In this document: positions 34,103 through 43,334 of the stretch, in pieces
Layout of the letters: every line of letters starts with the position of its first letter
Position numbering within the stretch: the first letter of the stretch is position 1
Origin: Clostridia bacterium
GTDB lineage: Bacteria; Bacillota; Clostridia; Oscillospirales; Acutalibacteraceae
Length of the DNA stretch: 64,000 nt
Assembly (NCBI GenBank): GCA_017473435.1
Contig: JAFULG010000034.1
Location: 1 to 64,000 of the forward strand
Direction: 5' to 3'
Notes under the pieces: model-generated
Seen by the model: only the letters and a program-made list of their open reading frames with translations
Told to the model about the DNA's origin: nothing
Database searches by the model: none
Program-made: the position numbers and the translations under genes

Positions 34103-35104
34103 CTACTTTTCCGACCATCCCATCGGAATGAAAAAATGAGCAAAAACTTTGAGTGCATAGCTGTCGGTCATACCTGCAATATAATCGCAGGCAGCTCTTT
34201 CGGCTCCGTCCCACCAAGCAATTTCAATATATTCATTGGGCAGCTCGTCAGGATGTGTGCTGAAAAAGGAGTAAAGCTGCTGAATCATTGCTATGGCCTT
34301 GCTTTCCTCACTTTTACATACAGGATTAGTGTAAACCCTGTCAAACATAAACTCGTGCAATGTGTCAAACGCACCTTGTATATCTCTGTCCAGACAAATG
34401 GTATCCCTTGTGTTGTTAATTGCAGACATTACAAGAGTATTAATTCTTTCAGTTTTAGTTTCGCCGAGAATTTTTCTCACCTCAAGCGGAATGTTCCCCT
34501 CGGTGATGACTCCGCCTCTGACAGCATCGTCGATATCGTGGTTAATATAGGCTATCCTGTCGGCAAGCTTGACTATTCTGCCTTCAAGGGTACAGGCCTC
34601 CTCGCCTCTTGTATGGCAAAGAATTCCGTTTCTCACCTCATAGGTAAGGTTAAGACCCTCGCCCTTTTTCTCGATCTTGTCAACTACACGACGGCTCTGC
34701 TCATAGTGCTTGAAGCCTTCGGGAAACACCTCATTAAGAGCTCTCTCCCCTGCATGGCCGAAGGGTGTATGTCCAAGATCGTGACCGAGAGCTATAGCTT
34801 CTGTAAGGGTTTCATTAAGAGAAAGAGCCATTGCAATAGTTCTGGCAATCTGTGAAACCTCAAGTGTATGGGTAAGGCGGGTTCTGTAATGGTCAGAGTC
34901 AGGTGAAAGGAACACCTGGGTTTTATGCTTAAGACGTCGGAAGGCTGTGCAATGGACGATTCTGTCCCTGTCACGCTGATATGCCGTTCTTACAGGACAC
35001 TCATCCTCAGGGCGTTCTCTGCCCCTTGTGTTTTCGCAAAGCATTCCGTAGGGTGAAATAAATTTTTTCTCCGCTTCAAGAGTTCTTTCTCTTATTGTCT
35101 GCAT
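34103..35104 (-). CDS. dgt: dGTP triphosphohydrolase-like HD protein
   Basis: HD-domain protein of 333 residues. RTRLTHTLEVSQIAR carries the first metal histidine, ALGHDLGHTPFGHAGE the HD pair, and LADRIAYINHDIDD the final aspartate. Clostridial and Bacillus homologues hydrolyse dNTPs to deoxynucleosides and triphosphate. The N-terminal RERPEDECPVRTAYQRDRDRI, then FRRLKHKTQVF, is typical of the family. Located just before dnaG, as in many Clostridia. Confidence 0.92.
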   Translation of the reverse strand: MQTIRERTLEAEKKFISPYGMLCENTRGRERPEDECPVRTAYQRDRDRIVHCTAFRRLKHKTQVFLSPDSDHYRTRLTHTLEVSQIARTIAMALSLNETLTEAIALGHDLGHTPFGHAGERALNEVFPEGFKHYEQSRRVVDKIEKKGEGLNLTYEVRNGILCHTRGEEACTLEGRIVKLADRIAYINHDIDDAVRGGVITEGNIPLEVRKILGETKTERINTLVMSAINNTRDTICLDRDIQGAFDTLHEFMFDRVYTNPVCKSEESKAIAMIQQLYSFFSTHPDELPNEYIEIAWWDGAERAACDYIAGMTDSYALKVFAHFFIPMGWSEK

Positions 35105-35161
35105 AAAATCACCGCCTTTATAATTTTATACGATAAAAGTCACCTTTTCCCCCTGAAAAGT

Positions 35162-35782
35162 TTAAATTTCTGAATATTTTTCATCAATTACTTCACTTCT
35201 GAACTTTCCGCAGGAAATATCAACAAGCTTTGCGTCGAAAAACGGAAGCTTTTCTTCGGGAATACGGAAGGTTACCTCAACAAGATCGGTGAATTGGGTA
35301 TCCTCGATTATGCCGCCCTCCTCACAGATGAGAGGCACAAGTCTGCCGTAAAAATTATAGTCACTTTTCACCTTCGCAATTTTGCAAAGGGACATTGTGA
35401 TGATATTACCGCTGTCAAGGGCGATTTTTGCGCCGTGAGAATAGGCTCTGACAAGTCCGCCGGCACCGAGCATTATTCCGCCGAAGTAACGGGTTACAAC
35501 AACGCATACGTCGGTGACATCCTCTTTCAAAAGCACATCAAGGCAAGGGATGCCTGCCGTTCCCTGAGGCTCTCCGTCGTCGCTGAAGCGCCTTGTCATA
35601 CCGTCACGAAGAACATAGGCATAAACATTGTGGGTTGCATCCCAATGCTTTGTTTTTATTTCGGCAATAAAGTCCATAGCCTCCTGCTGAGTTTTAACCG
35701 GCTTTACATAACCGATAAAGCGAGATTTCTTGACGATGAACTCGTCCTGATTTGCGTTTTTTACTGTTTTGTAGGATGCCAC
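35162..35782 (-). CDS. YigZ/IMPACT family protein
   Basis: UPF0029 family protein of 206 residues. The N-terminal domain shows KSRFIGYVKPVKTQQEAMDFI, THNVYAYVL and DDGEPQGTAGIPCLDVL, then VTRYFGGIMLGAGGLVRAYS; the C-terminal part is the ferredoxin-like DUF1949 domain. The family is linked to ribosome or translation control in eukaryotes; the bacterial role is poorly known. The start is GTG 35782 with AAAGGTGG 7 bases upstream. Leads the yigZ-dgt-dnaG-rpoD-FnIII run. Confidence 0.9.
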   Translation of the reverse strand: MASYKTVKNANQDEFIVKKSRFIGYVKPVKTQQEAMDFIAEIKTKHWDATHNVYAYVLRDGMTRRFSDDGEPQGTAGIPCLDVLLKEDVTDVCVVVTRYFGGIMLGAGGLVRAYSHGAKIALDSGNIITMSLCKIAKVKSDYNFYGRLVPLICEEGGIIEDTQFTDLVEVTFRIPEEKLPFFDAKLVDISCGKFRSEVIDEKYSEI

Positions 35783-35815
35783 AATGCCACCACCTTTAAG
35801 ATTTAATGATAAACA

Positions 35816-35840
35816 ATTCTGAATTCATAGAATGCAGAAT
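35816..35840. repeat. Short inverted repeat upstream of yigZ
   Basis: Eleven-base arms ATTCTGAATTC and GAATGCAGAAT (one mismatch) around ATA, about 35 bases upstream of the yigZ start. It could be an operator or a hairpin in the leader; no regulator is suggested by the context. Confidence 0.4.
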
Positions 35841-35932
35841 GTGTTTATATTTTAACCTTTAACATATCTTATATGAAGTTAGCAGCCAGATGTTTAATTC
35901 GGCTGAAGTCAACTTCCCTAATAAAGGAAAAA

Positions 35933-35958
35933 AGACGGAACAAATAATTGTACCGTCT
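35933..35958 (-). terminator. Terminator of rpmE
   Basis: Stem AGACGG/CCGTCT continued by ACAA/TTGT across one mismatch with a 4-base loop, followed on the minus strand by TTTTTCCTTT; 16 bases after the stop. Confidence 0.85.
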
Positions 35959-35974
35959 GTTTCTTTGAAGTTGA

Positions 35975-36184
35975 TTATTTGTTCTTTGCGAGGTTGAAAC
36001 GCTTATTGAATCTGTCAACACGTCCGCCTGTATCAACAAGCTTCTGCTTACCTGTGAAGTAGGGATGGCAGTTTGAGCAGATATCAACGTGAAGATCCTT
36101 CTTAGTTGAACCTGTTGTGATTACAGCACCGCAAGCACACTTAACCTGTGTCTCCTCGTAGTTGGGATGAATACCGTTTTTCAT
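35975..36184 (-). CDS. rpmE: 50S ribosomal protein L31, zinc-binding form
   Basis: Protein of 69 residues with [19 protein letters not shown] and the full zinc set C16, C18, C36 and C39 (CxC and CxxC), which marks the C+ (RpmE, not RpmE2) type. Ends [17 protein letters not shown] precedes ATG 36184. Monocistronic with its own promoter and terminator. Homologues act as a zinc reserve, the C- paralogue replacing them under zinc limitation; no such paralogue is in the window. Confidence 0.97.
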   Translation of the reverse strand: MKNGIHPNYEETQVKCACGAVITTGSTKKDLHVDICSNCHPYFTGKQKLVDTGGRVDRFNKRFNLAKNK

Positions 36185-36229
36185 TATTTGTCACCTCTTT
36201 CGGGCATAGTTATTACATTAACGGGAGAT

Positions 36230-36258
36230 AGTATAACATAAGTAAAACGAAAAATCAA
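36230..36258 (-). promoter_or_regulatory. Promoter of rpmE
   Basis: On the minus strand TTGATT (36258-36253), 17 bases, TATACT (36235-36230). Confidence 0.75.
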
Positions 36259-36337
36259 TATTTTTTTGAAAAAATATCGGGATTTTGGGAAATATTTTTA
36301 AGCAAGCGATGAGCAACAAGTAGCCGGGGTATTTTCA

Positions 36338-39300
36338 TCACTCTACTTCAATCTCCTTACCTAAATGGAAGGAATAAAGCACCGCACTTTTCACATTGTA
36401 GCCTGTGCACTCACTCAACGCCTTTTTGTATAAAAGCACCTGTGAAGCGTACTTTACAATAAAATCGGTTTCGTTTTTCAGGCTGTCTGTTTTGTAGTCA
36501 ACAACAACCAGCTCACCGTTTTCAAGAAAAGCGCAGTCGGCAATACCCTGAATCATCATCTTTTCCCCGGAAAAGTCGGAAAGCTCCTCGTAAACCTCAT
36601 TCACGGGCACCTCAAGGGTAAATTTCTTTTCCCTCATTACAAGCGGACTTTCAACGATACGCTCAAAAAGTCTGCTTTCAAAAAAGCCCTTGAGAGCCTT
36701 TCGGTTGATACCCTTTGCCTGCTGCGTGCTGAGTAAGCCTTTTGAAACAAGGCGGTTAATTTCACCTTCAAGGTCTGCCTTAGCTTTTTCATAATCTGCA
36801 AACTGAATGAATGTGTGAGTGGCAATACCTCTCTGTGCACCGGTCAGACCTCCCTCGCTCAAAAATGAGGGTACGGCAGAGGCAAAATAGTCACGGTCAA
36901 TATAATTGCGGTCAACCTCGGACGCTGCCCTTTTTGTGATAACGCCCGACAACGCCTCATACCTGTACTTGTATGAAAGCTTTTGTGCAATCTCTTTGAA
37001 AAGGCTCTCGTCGGCTTCAGCTTCTTCAAATGCAACAGCCTCGTCGGCGGCTACCTCATCGGTACACTCTTTATACACCACCTTAAGCGGAGAAGGACAG
37101 TCAAGCACAACAGATGAGGGAATATCTGCTGCCTGCCTTAAAGCAAGACTGTCGGGATGTCTCAGCAGGCAGGTAACAAGCCAGTTGCCATAGCTTCCCG
37201 CCTTAGTAACGGCATAGGGTGTTATTTTTGTTTTTCCCCCGTTTACATCAATTGCGCACTTGCGGACAAAATCAGTCATTTTGTTGTGGGTCGCAACCAT
37301 AATTAGTTTTTCCTTGGCTCTGGTCATTGCAACATAAAGAACTCTCAGCTCCTCACTGATGCTGTCATGATGCATTGAAAGTCTGACGGCACTGTGGCAG
37401 ATTGTTCTGTACTGCTCAAAGGTATCAAGGTCACGGCGGACGATTCCGAGGCCGTGCTTCAGATTGATGATGAGATTTTTAACCTCGTCCATACGGTTGA
37501 ATTTTTTTGAGCAATCGGAAAGGATACAGACAGGAAATTCAAGGCCTTTAGACTTATGAATGGTCATAATCTTAACAACATTTGCACTCTGCACCTCACC
37601 GAGAGCACCTGTAAGATCCTGCTTTTCGCTTTTCAGACGGTCAACAAAGCGGATAAAGGACGAAAGTCCCGTATAGCCTGATTTTTCATAAACACAGGCA
37701 TAGTCAAAAAGGAGCATAAGATTAGCCCTTTTCATACCCGATTTATCCATTGCATCAAAAATTGAAGTCAGACCCGTTTCGTTATAAAGCTCGGTTATAA
37801 GCTCACTTGCCGGGAGGCATACAGAAAGATTTCTCCACCTTGAAACACGGTCAAGGAAATCTTTAACCTTAGGATTATTTTTCTCACTCTCACAAAGCAG
37901 ACAGGAGTAAATGTCACCCCTACCTGCAAGACGGATACGGCTTACATCGTCAAGAGTAAAGCCGAAAACCGGTGAAAGCATAACACTTAAAAGAGGTACA
38001 TCCTGCTTGGGGTTATCGATTATGCGAAGGAAGTTGAGTGCAAGGCTGATTTCCTTTGAACCGAGGAAGCTTCCGCCCGTTTCAGTAAAGCAGGGTATAC
38101 CTTTTTTACGGAAAACATCGGCATATATCTGTGCCTTTTTACTCACGGAGCGAAGAAGCACGGCAAAATCACCGTAGGTAGCCTTGCGCTCTGCATCACC
38201 CTCTTTAACTGTGTAGCCGCTTTTGAGCATTTCGTTAATTCTGTCGGCAACATATTCTGCCTGGAGGGTATCGTTATCTGTTTCTCCGGAAAGATTTGTC
38301 GTATCAAGCAGATGAAGCTCTGTTGCTGCTTCATCCTTAACGCTGTATGCTGCAAGAGGTACAAGCTCCTCCTCAGAGCCGTATTCGATGTCACCGCTTT
38401 GGGCACTCATAAGCTGTGAAAAAACAAAGTTTATTATATCCGTAACGCCCTTACGGCTACGGAAGTTGTTGCCTAAAAGTATTTTTGCAGGAAATTCCTC
38501 TTTACTTCTGTCGTAATGCTTATATGCATTTTTCAGCGCAATGAAAATGCCCGGCATAGCCTGACGGAAGGAGTAAATGCTCTGCTTGACATCACCTACA
38601 CGGAAAAGGTTGTTTTTGGAAATTGCAGTAAACAGCATATCCTGAGCCTTGTTTGTATCCTGATATTCGTCAATGAGAATTTCCTCATAAAATTCACAAA
38701 GACTCTCGGCTTCCTTTGTCCGCTCCCATCCGTCGGGAGTTTCCTTAACAAGAAGCCTTAAGGCGGTATGTGTAATATCGTCAAAATCTGCAATTTTCTT
38801 TTCTTTTTTCAGATTATACAAGTGCCTGCCGTAAAGCTTGGTTGCTTCGACAAGACTTTTCACAAGCGGAGCAAAAAATTCACAATCACTGTAAAAATCG
38901 GCTTCCGCACAACAGAAAATTTTTGCAAGCTCCTTTATGTTTTCCGTTGCAACCTTACGCTTTTCTACAAGGGTAAGAGTAAAGGCATCTTCCTTAAGAT
39001 GCTTGGGAGTATTACCGCGCCTTGCCACCTTGAAGCTTTCGGCGGCTCTTTTTGCCTCATCCCATTTTTTGCTAACAATGCTTTGAAGTATATACTCATA
39101 CTGAGCCTTGTCAGTTGACAGCGCATCGTAAAGCATTTTTTCAAGATCGGGATCGCCTGCAATTTCCCGAAGGCTGTCCTCGGTAATTGAAAGGCTGTAT
39201 TTACAGAGAGTTGCGGCATAATCAAAAAGCATTTCTCCGTGACGGCTTTCAGCAAGTGAACTGCAGTTTTCAAATTCTTCAGCCAGGCTGTCAAGCCAGC

Positions 39301-39868
39301 TTTCCGGGAAAGGAAAGGATCGTGAGCTTTTGTAGAGCGCAACTATACTCTCAGCAAGGCCCTTATCATCTCTGCCGGCGAAAAGAAGCTCCACAAGATC
39401 ACGGAAGCTTTTATCTCCCTTACGGTAAAGCTCCTCCATTGTAGCCTCACATGCTTCTGCGGAAATGACAGAGAGCTCTCCCTCGTCGGCGGTTTTGAAA
39501 TCAGGTGCGAGGTCAAGAAGATTAAAGTTCTCTCTGACAAGCGAGGAACAAAAGCTGTCAATAGTACAGATTTTTGCCGCTGAAAGAAGAATTTTCTGAT
39601 TGATAAGCCAGGAGTCATTCGGATTTTCAGCGATAAGGGAATTTATAGCCGCGTCAATTCTCTCACGCATCTCCCCTGCTGCCGCTCTTGTGAATGTAAC
39701 AATTAGAAAACGGTCAGCTCTGACGGGATTTTCCTTATCAAGTATTCTCTGAGTTACGCGCTCAACAAGAACAGCGGTTTTACCCGAGCCGGCCGCTGCT
39801 GATACAAGCACGTTACCACCCTTGGCACTTATAGCGTCCTTTTGCGCCTCAGTCCAGTTTCTGCTCAT
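36338..39868 (-). CDS. addA: ATP-dependent helicase/nuclease subunit AddA
   Basis: UvrD-like helicase plus nuclease of 1176 residues that processes DNA double-strand ends with AddB. Walker A VSAAAGSGKTAVLVERV, motif II ILIDEYQDTN, GNNFRSRKGV, the late helicase motif TIHKSKGLEFPVCIL and VAMTRAKEKL, and the C-terminal nuclease motif with GIADCAF and VVVDYKTDS are visible. ATG 39868 has GGGAGG 9 bases upstream and overlaps addB by 20 bases; the in-frame GTG 39877 lies in the ribosome site. Confidence 0.96.
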   Translation of the reverse strand: MSRNWTEAQKDAISAKGGNVLVSAAAGSGKTAVLVERVTQRILDKENPVRADRFLIVTFTRAAAGEMRERIDAAINSLIAENPNDSWLINQKILLSAAKICTIDSFCSSLVRENFNLLDLAPDFKTADEGELSVISAEACEATMEELYRKGDKSFRDLVELLFAGRDDKGLAESIVALYKSSRSFPFPESWLDSLAEEFENCSSLAESRHGEMLFDYAATLCKYSLSITEDSLREIAGDPDLEKMLYDALSTDKAQYEYILQSIVSKKWDEAKRAAESFKVARRGNTPKHLKEDAFTLTLVEKRKVATENIKELAKIFCCAEADFYSDCEFFAPLVKSLVEATKLYGRHLYNLKKEKKIADFDDITHTALRLLVKETPDGWERTKEAESLCEFYEEILIDEYQDTNKAQDMLFTAISKNNLFRVGDVKQSIYSFRQAMPGIFIALKNAYKHYDRSKEEFPAKILLGNNFRSRKGVTDIINFVFSQLMSAQSGDIEYGSEEELVPLAAYSVKDEAATELHLLDTTNLSGETDNDTLQAEYVADRINEMLKSGYTVKEGDAERKATYGDFAVLLRSVSKKAQIYADVFRKKGIPCFTETGGSFLGSKEISLALNFLRIIDNPKQDVPLLSVMLSPVFGFTLDDVSRIRLAGRGDIYSCLLCESEKNNPKVKDFLDRVSRWRNLSVCLPASELITELYNETGLTSIFDAMDKSGMKRANLMLLFDYACVYEKSGYTGLSSFIRFVDRLKSEKQDLTGALGEVQSANVVKIMTIHKSKGLEFPVCILSDCSKKFNRMDEVKNLIINLKHGLGIVRRDLDTFEQYRTICHSAVRLSMHHDSISEELRVLYVAMTRAKEKLIMVATHNKMTDFVRKCAIDVNGGKTKITPYAVTKAGSYGNWLVTCLLRHPDSLALRQAADIPSSVVLDCPSPLKVVYKECTDEVAADEAVAFEEAEADESLFKEIAQKLSYKYRYEALSGVITKRAASEVDRNYIDRDYFASAVPSFLSEGGLTGAQRGIATHTFIQFADYEKAKADLEGEINRLVSKGLLSTQQAKGINRKALKGFFESRLFERIVESPLVMREKKFTLEVPVNEVYEELSDFSGEKMMIQGIADCAFLENGELVVVDYKTDSLKNETDFIVKYASQVLLYKKALSECTGYNVKSAVLYSFHLGKEIEVE

Positions 39869-42800
39869 TGTCGTCACCTCCCATCAGCGTTCTTACAGCC
39901 TCATCGTGGCTTTGCTTTTTAATGTATCTGTAACGCGGATTTTCCTTCATACATACGTCTCCGTAATCACACCAGGAGCATACATCGGTGTATGCCGAGC
40001 CACAGACAGGTGTAGCCGGAACAATTCCGTTATGAATATTGTTACCCATATCACAGATTATTTCATCCATTTTAACTGCAAGTGCTTCAAGCTGTTTAAG
40101 AGTTATAAAATCGCCCTTAAGCACCTGCTTTTTCTCATCAAATTTTGCAGGAATAAACATTCCGCGCAAGTTTTTTTCCATATGAGCTATAACGTCGCCG
40201 TCATCAACAAGCATACCGCTCATCTGCGCGGTTTTAAGACGGTTAGTAAGCCTTTGCTCGCGGTCAGCATCACGTTCAGATGCAAGAGGTGTAATCCTCG
40301 CAGGAAAATAAAGCACACCTGACGGAGTAATATTTTCGTAATAGCCCTTGCCGTTTCGCCATATGCTGACAAGGTAAAGAAGCATCTGCATATTCATACC
40401 GGCAAGCACATCTCCGAGCTTGAACTTTTTCTCTCCCGATTTATAGTCAACGATTCGTATATATCTTTTACCGTCAAGGTCAAGGCTGTCCACACGGTCA
40501 ATGAAACCGTGAAGGGAAGCGCTGCCCCTTTCAAGATTATATATCATAGGTTCAACATCGGCATTTCTGCCTATACGAAGCTCAAAATCACAAGGCACGA
40601 AATCACTTTCTTCAAATTCAGCCTTAAGACGCAGCATAATAAATTCAAGTATTTTGCCCGTACGGTAGTAAAGGTAGTTGAAGCGTTCCGTTTTACTTTC
40701 GTCGCTACCCATATTTTCATCCATATATTCTTTAAGGATAGTTCCTATTTCAAGATGAAGCTTTTCGTCGGTAAGCTTCAGAAACTCCTCACCCTTGTAT
40801 TTGCCAAGGAGAATTTCAAGCACGTGATGAATTACCGTACCGCTTTGCGAAGCATCCAACCTTGCCTTTATTCTCGGCTTGGCCTTAAGTCCGTAACGGC
40901 AGAAGAAAAGGAAGGGACATTTTCCGTAATCCTCAAGCTTCGAAGCGGAAAAGCTCATATTTTCGCCGAAAAGCTCAATGGCATTTTCTTTATTTTCAAA
41001 AGCTAAATCATCGTTATTTACTGCTCTTTTAATCGCATCCAACCGAGAACGGTATTCCTCTTTATCTGCAAAATAGCTTTTGAGCGATGAAACAAAAGCA
41101 GAATTATCGCTCCACTTTTTGGATAAAAGTTCAAAGGCAGCCTCCTCGCTTTCGACAAGCTCAATTTCACTTTCGTCACTCTCAAAGGCTATTTTAACAG
41201 AAGGAAAAATTGCAAGAGCCTGTTCAACGCCTTCACTTTTGTTTAGCTTTTCACCGTCAGCACCGCTCACACAATAGGTAATGTGAAGCTCTCTCGTTGC
41301 CGCTGAAAGTGCGTTATAAAGCAGGAAGCGCTCTCTTGTAACGGTCTGCTCAAGCTCCTCGCCGATTTCAAGGCCGACGTTCTTGAACTTATCCTTTTCC
41401 TTACGGGAGAAAATACCTCTCTCCCCTGCCACAGCAGGAAAAACACCGCTGTTAAGTCCCATAACAAAAACAACAGGAGAATTATTGGTCAGCATTCTGT
41501 CCGCAGAGCAGATAAGAACCTCATCAAATCCGTCCGGAAGCTTACCGAGAGACTTTGTACGTATGACAAGAGTGAAAATTTCATAAAGTCGTTCAACGGA
41601 AACAACGCTGTCGCCAAGGGTACAGGCAATTTCATCAAAGGCTTCCATAAGAATATCCCACACCTTTTCCTGCTCAAGAGCAAGCTCGGTAAGACCCGAC
41701 TGTTCGAGGCTTATGGCATATTCCTTCAGTCTTTCATCAACACCGTTTTCACGAAGGAAGGAATAAATCACAGCGACAGCTTCCTTACCTGACAGACCGG
41801 TGATCTTTTCCTTGAAATCAACTATGGGAATAATAATTTTTTCTCTTGTACGGTTTATTCCGTCGAGAACATCAGTTCTCTCCTCGGTCATTTTTTCACC
41901 TAAGCCGTCGGGATTTTCAGTAAAGGGTAACAGCCACTTTTTACCTGAGATATCCCACATAAAGCAGTAATTTTCCGCTTCGGAGATTTCCTCAGCAGTA
42001 AGATTCATAAGTCCTGTTTTACAAAGACGGAATATATAGTCAGTAGAAAGGCCCTTTGCACAGATGAGAAGAAGAGAAGCAACAAAGGACACCAGGGGCT
42101 GATTTTCAACCGCCTGCCTTTTATCCTCAAACAATGGTACGCCGTATTTTTTAAGCGCATGACGCAGATGCTTTTCATAGGTATCACCGTTACGGAAGCA
42201 GACAGCAATATCACGACAACGGTATTTTTCACTTCGGAGTATTCTTTTGATTTTACGTGCAACAAAATCACACTCGTGCAATATACTTGCCGAGCAGGTA
42301 ACCGTTATATCCTCGGTATAATGAGTAAAGCTTTGAGGCACAGGCTTATAAAGCTCTTTTTCAAAAGCATAAAGAGCAGGTGAAAAGCCGATCTCTTTTC
42401 TTTCGCAGCGGATGATTTCTCCCGTTGCTACACCGTTGTTGCCTGCACAGAGCCGAAGCTTACGGGCGGCAGCGTTGCAAAGAGCGAAGGGAGAAAGGTT
42501 GTCGTGCGTATCTATACTGTCACTGCAAAGGGTGATATAAACCTCCTTTGCGGTTTTCATAGCTGTAAGAATTATATCAATCTCGGGCTTTGTGAAGTAA
42601 GCAAAGCCGTCAAAAACAACGGTCTTATCCTTAAAGAAATCCTTACCCTTAAGGCTTTCGGCAACAAAGGAAAGAAGATCGGCGTCATCAAAATAATTCT
42701 GTGTTACTACAGCATCGTAAGCACGGAGAATCAGGGCAGTTTCACGTGCCTTTGCTTTTAAAAGGTTGTCGTCAATATTCTGTATGCTTTTTTCAAATTC

Positions 42801-43202
42801 TTCAAGGGTAATCCCCTCTTTTTTCATTTCATCAAGGGTGTCAAGCATTTTGCTGACAAGAGCAATTTCATTTTTATGTCGCGAAAAAACATTCAGCTTT
42901 TCCGTAAGGCTTTCAACGGCAAGAGACATAAGAATGCTCCTTGCACCCTGCTTTGCTATAGGCGCGGTTATTCCGCCATAGGTCTGAAGGACAACGGAAG
43001 CAAGGCGTGAAAAGGAAAGCACCTCCACCTCACAGGCAAGCCGCGGACCTGAAAGCTCAAGTATTCTTTTGTCACTCTGAAAAGTAAACTGCTTAGGGAC
43101 AATGAGCATTGCCTTTTCCCCGTTTTTCACACTCTTTCCGAGTATTTCGTGTGCCTTTGCGGTTTTACCGCTACCCTTTACACCGATGATAAAATTAAGC
43201 AT
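39849..43202 (-). CDS. addB: ATP-dependent nuclease subunit AddB
   Basis: Partner of AddA, 1117 residues. N-terminal degenerate helicase with Walker A GVKGSGKT; C-terminal nuclease with HGFIDRVDSLD and IVDYKSGEKKFKLGD. The 4Fe-4S ligands typical of AddB are present: a distant cysteine in EDYGKCPF and the cluster CSWCDYGDVC near the C-terminus. ATG 43202 follows AAAGGAG; the frame continues to 43250, but that lies inside the promoter. Transcribed with addA. Confidence 0.95.
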   Translation of the reverse strand: MLNFIIGVKGSGKTAKAHEILGKSVKNGEKAMLIVPKQFTFQSDKRILELSGPRLACEVEVLSFSRLASVVLQTYGGITAPIAKQGARSILMSLAVESLTEKLNVFSRHKNEIALVSKMLDTLDEMKKEGITLEEFEKSIQNIDDNLLKAKARETALILRAYDAVVTQNYFDDADLLSFVAESLKGKDFFKDKTVVFDGFAYFTKPEIDIILTAMKTAKEVYITLCSDSIDTHDNLSPFALCNAAARKLRLCAGNNGVATGEIIRCERKEIGFSPALYAFEKELYKPVPQSFTHYTEDITVTCSASILHECDFVARKIKRILRSEKYRCRDIAVCFRNGDTYEKHLRHALKKYGVPLFEDKRQAVENQPLVSFVASLLLICAKGLSTDYIFRLCKTGLMNLTAEEISEAENYCFMWDISGKKWLLPFTENPDGLGEKMTEERTDVLDGINRTREKIIIPIVDFKEKITGLSGKEAVAVIYSFLRENGVDERLKEYAISLEQSGLTELALEQEKVWDILMEAFDEIACTLGDSVVSVERLYEIFTLVIRTKSLGKLPDGFDEVLICSADRMLTNNSPVVFVMGLNSGVFPAVAGERGIFSRKEKDKFKNVGLEIGEELEQTVTRERFLLYNALSAATRELHITYCVSGADGEKLNKSEGVEQALAIFPSVKIAFESDESEIELVESEEAAFELLSKKWSDNSAFVSSLKSYFADKEEYRSRLDAIKRAVNNDDLAFENKENAIELFGENMSFSASKLEDYGKCPFLFFCRYGLKAKPRIKARLDASQSGTVIHHVLEILLGKYKGEEFLKLTDEKLHLEIGTILKEYMDENMGSDESKTERFNYLYYRTGKILEFIMLRLKAEFEESDFVPCDFELRIGRNADVEPMIYNLERGSASLHGFIDRVDSLDLDGKRYIRIVDYKSGEKKFKLGDVLAGMNMQMLLYLVSIWRNGKGYYENITPSGVLYFPARITPLASERDADREQRLTNRLKTAQMSGMLVDDGDVIAHMEKNLRGMFIPAKFDEKKQVLKGDFITLKQLEALAVKMDEIICDMGNNIHNGIVPATPVCGSAYTDVCSWCDYGDVCMKENPRYRYIKKQSHDEAVRTLMGGDDNEQKLD

Positions 43203-43229
43203 AGCCGACTCCTTTGATTTGATGAGCCT

Positions 43230-43258
43230 ATTATATAACAAACCGATCACTTTTTCAA
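43230..43258 (-). promoter_or_regulatory. Promoter of addBA
   Basis: On the minus strand TTGAAA (43258-43253), 17 bases, TATAAT (43235-43230). The -10 box begins 28 bases before the addB ATG. Confidence 0.82.
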
Positions 43259-43286
43259 CTTTTTACAGGGAGTTTTTAGGGACAGT

Positions 43287-43322
43287 AAAAAGGTGCTGTT
43301 GCACTTAATGCAACAGCACCTT
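43287..43322 (-). terminator. Terminator of putP
   Basis: Perfect 14-base stem (43309-43322 with 43290-43303), 5-base loop, with T5 at the minus-strand end of the hairpin followed by ACTG; 12 bases after the stop. Confidence 0.88.
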
Positions 43323-43334
43323 AATTCACAAATT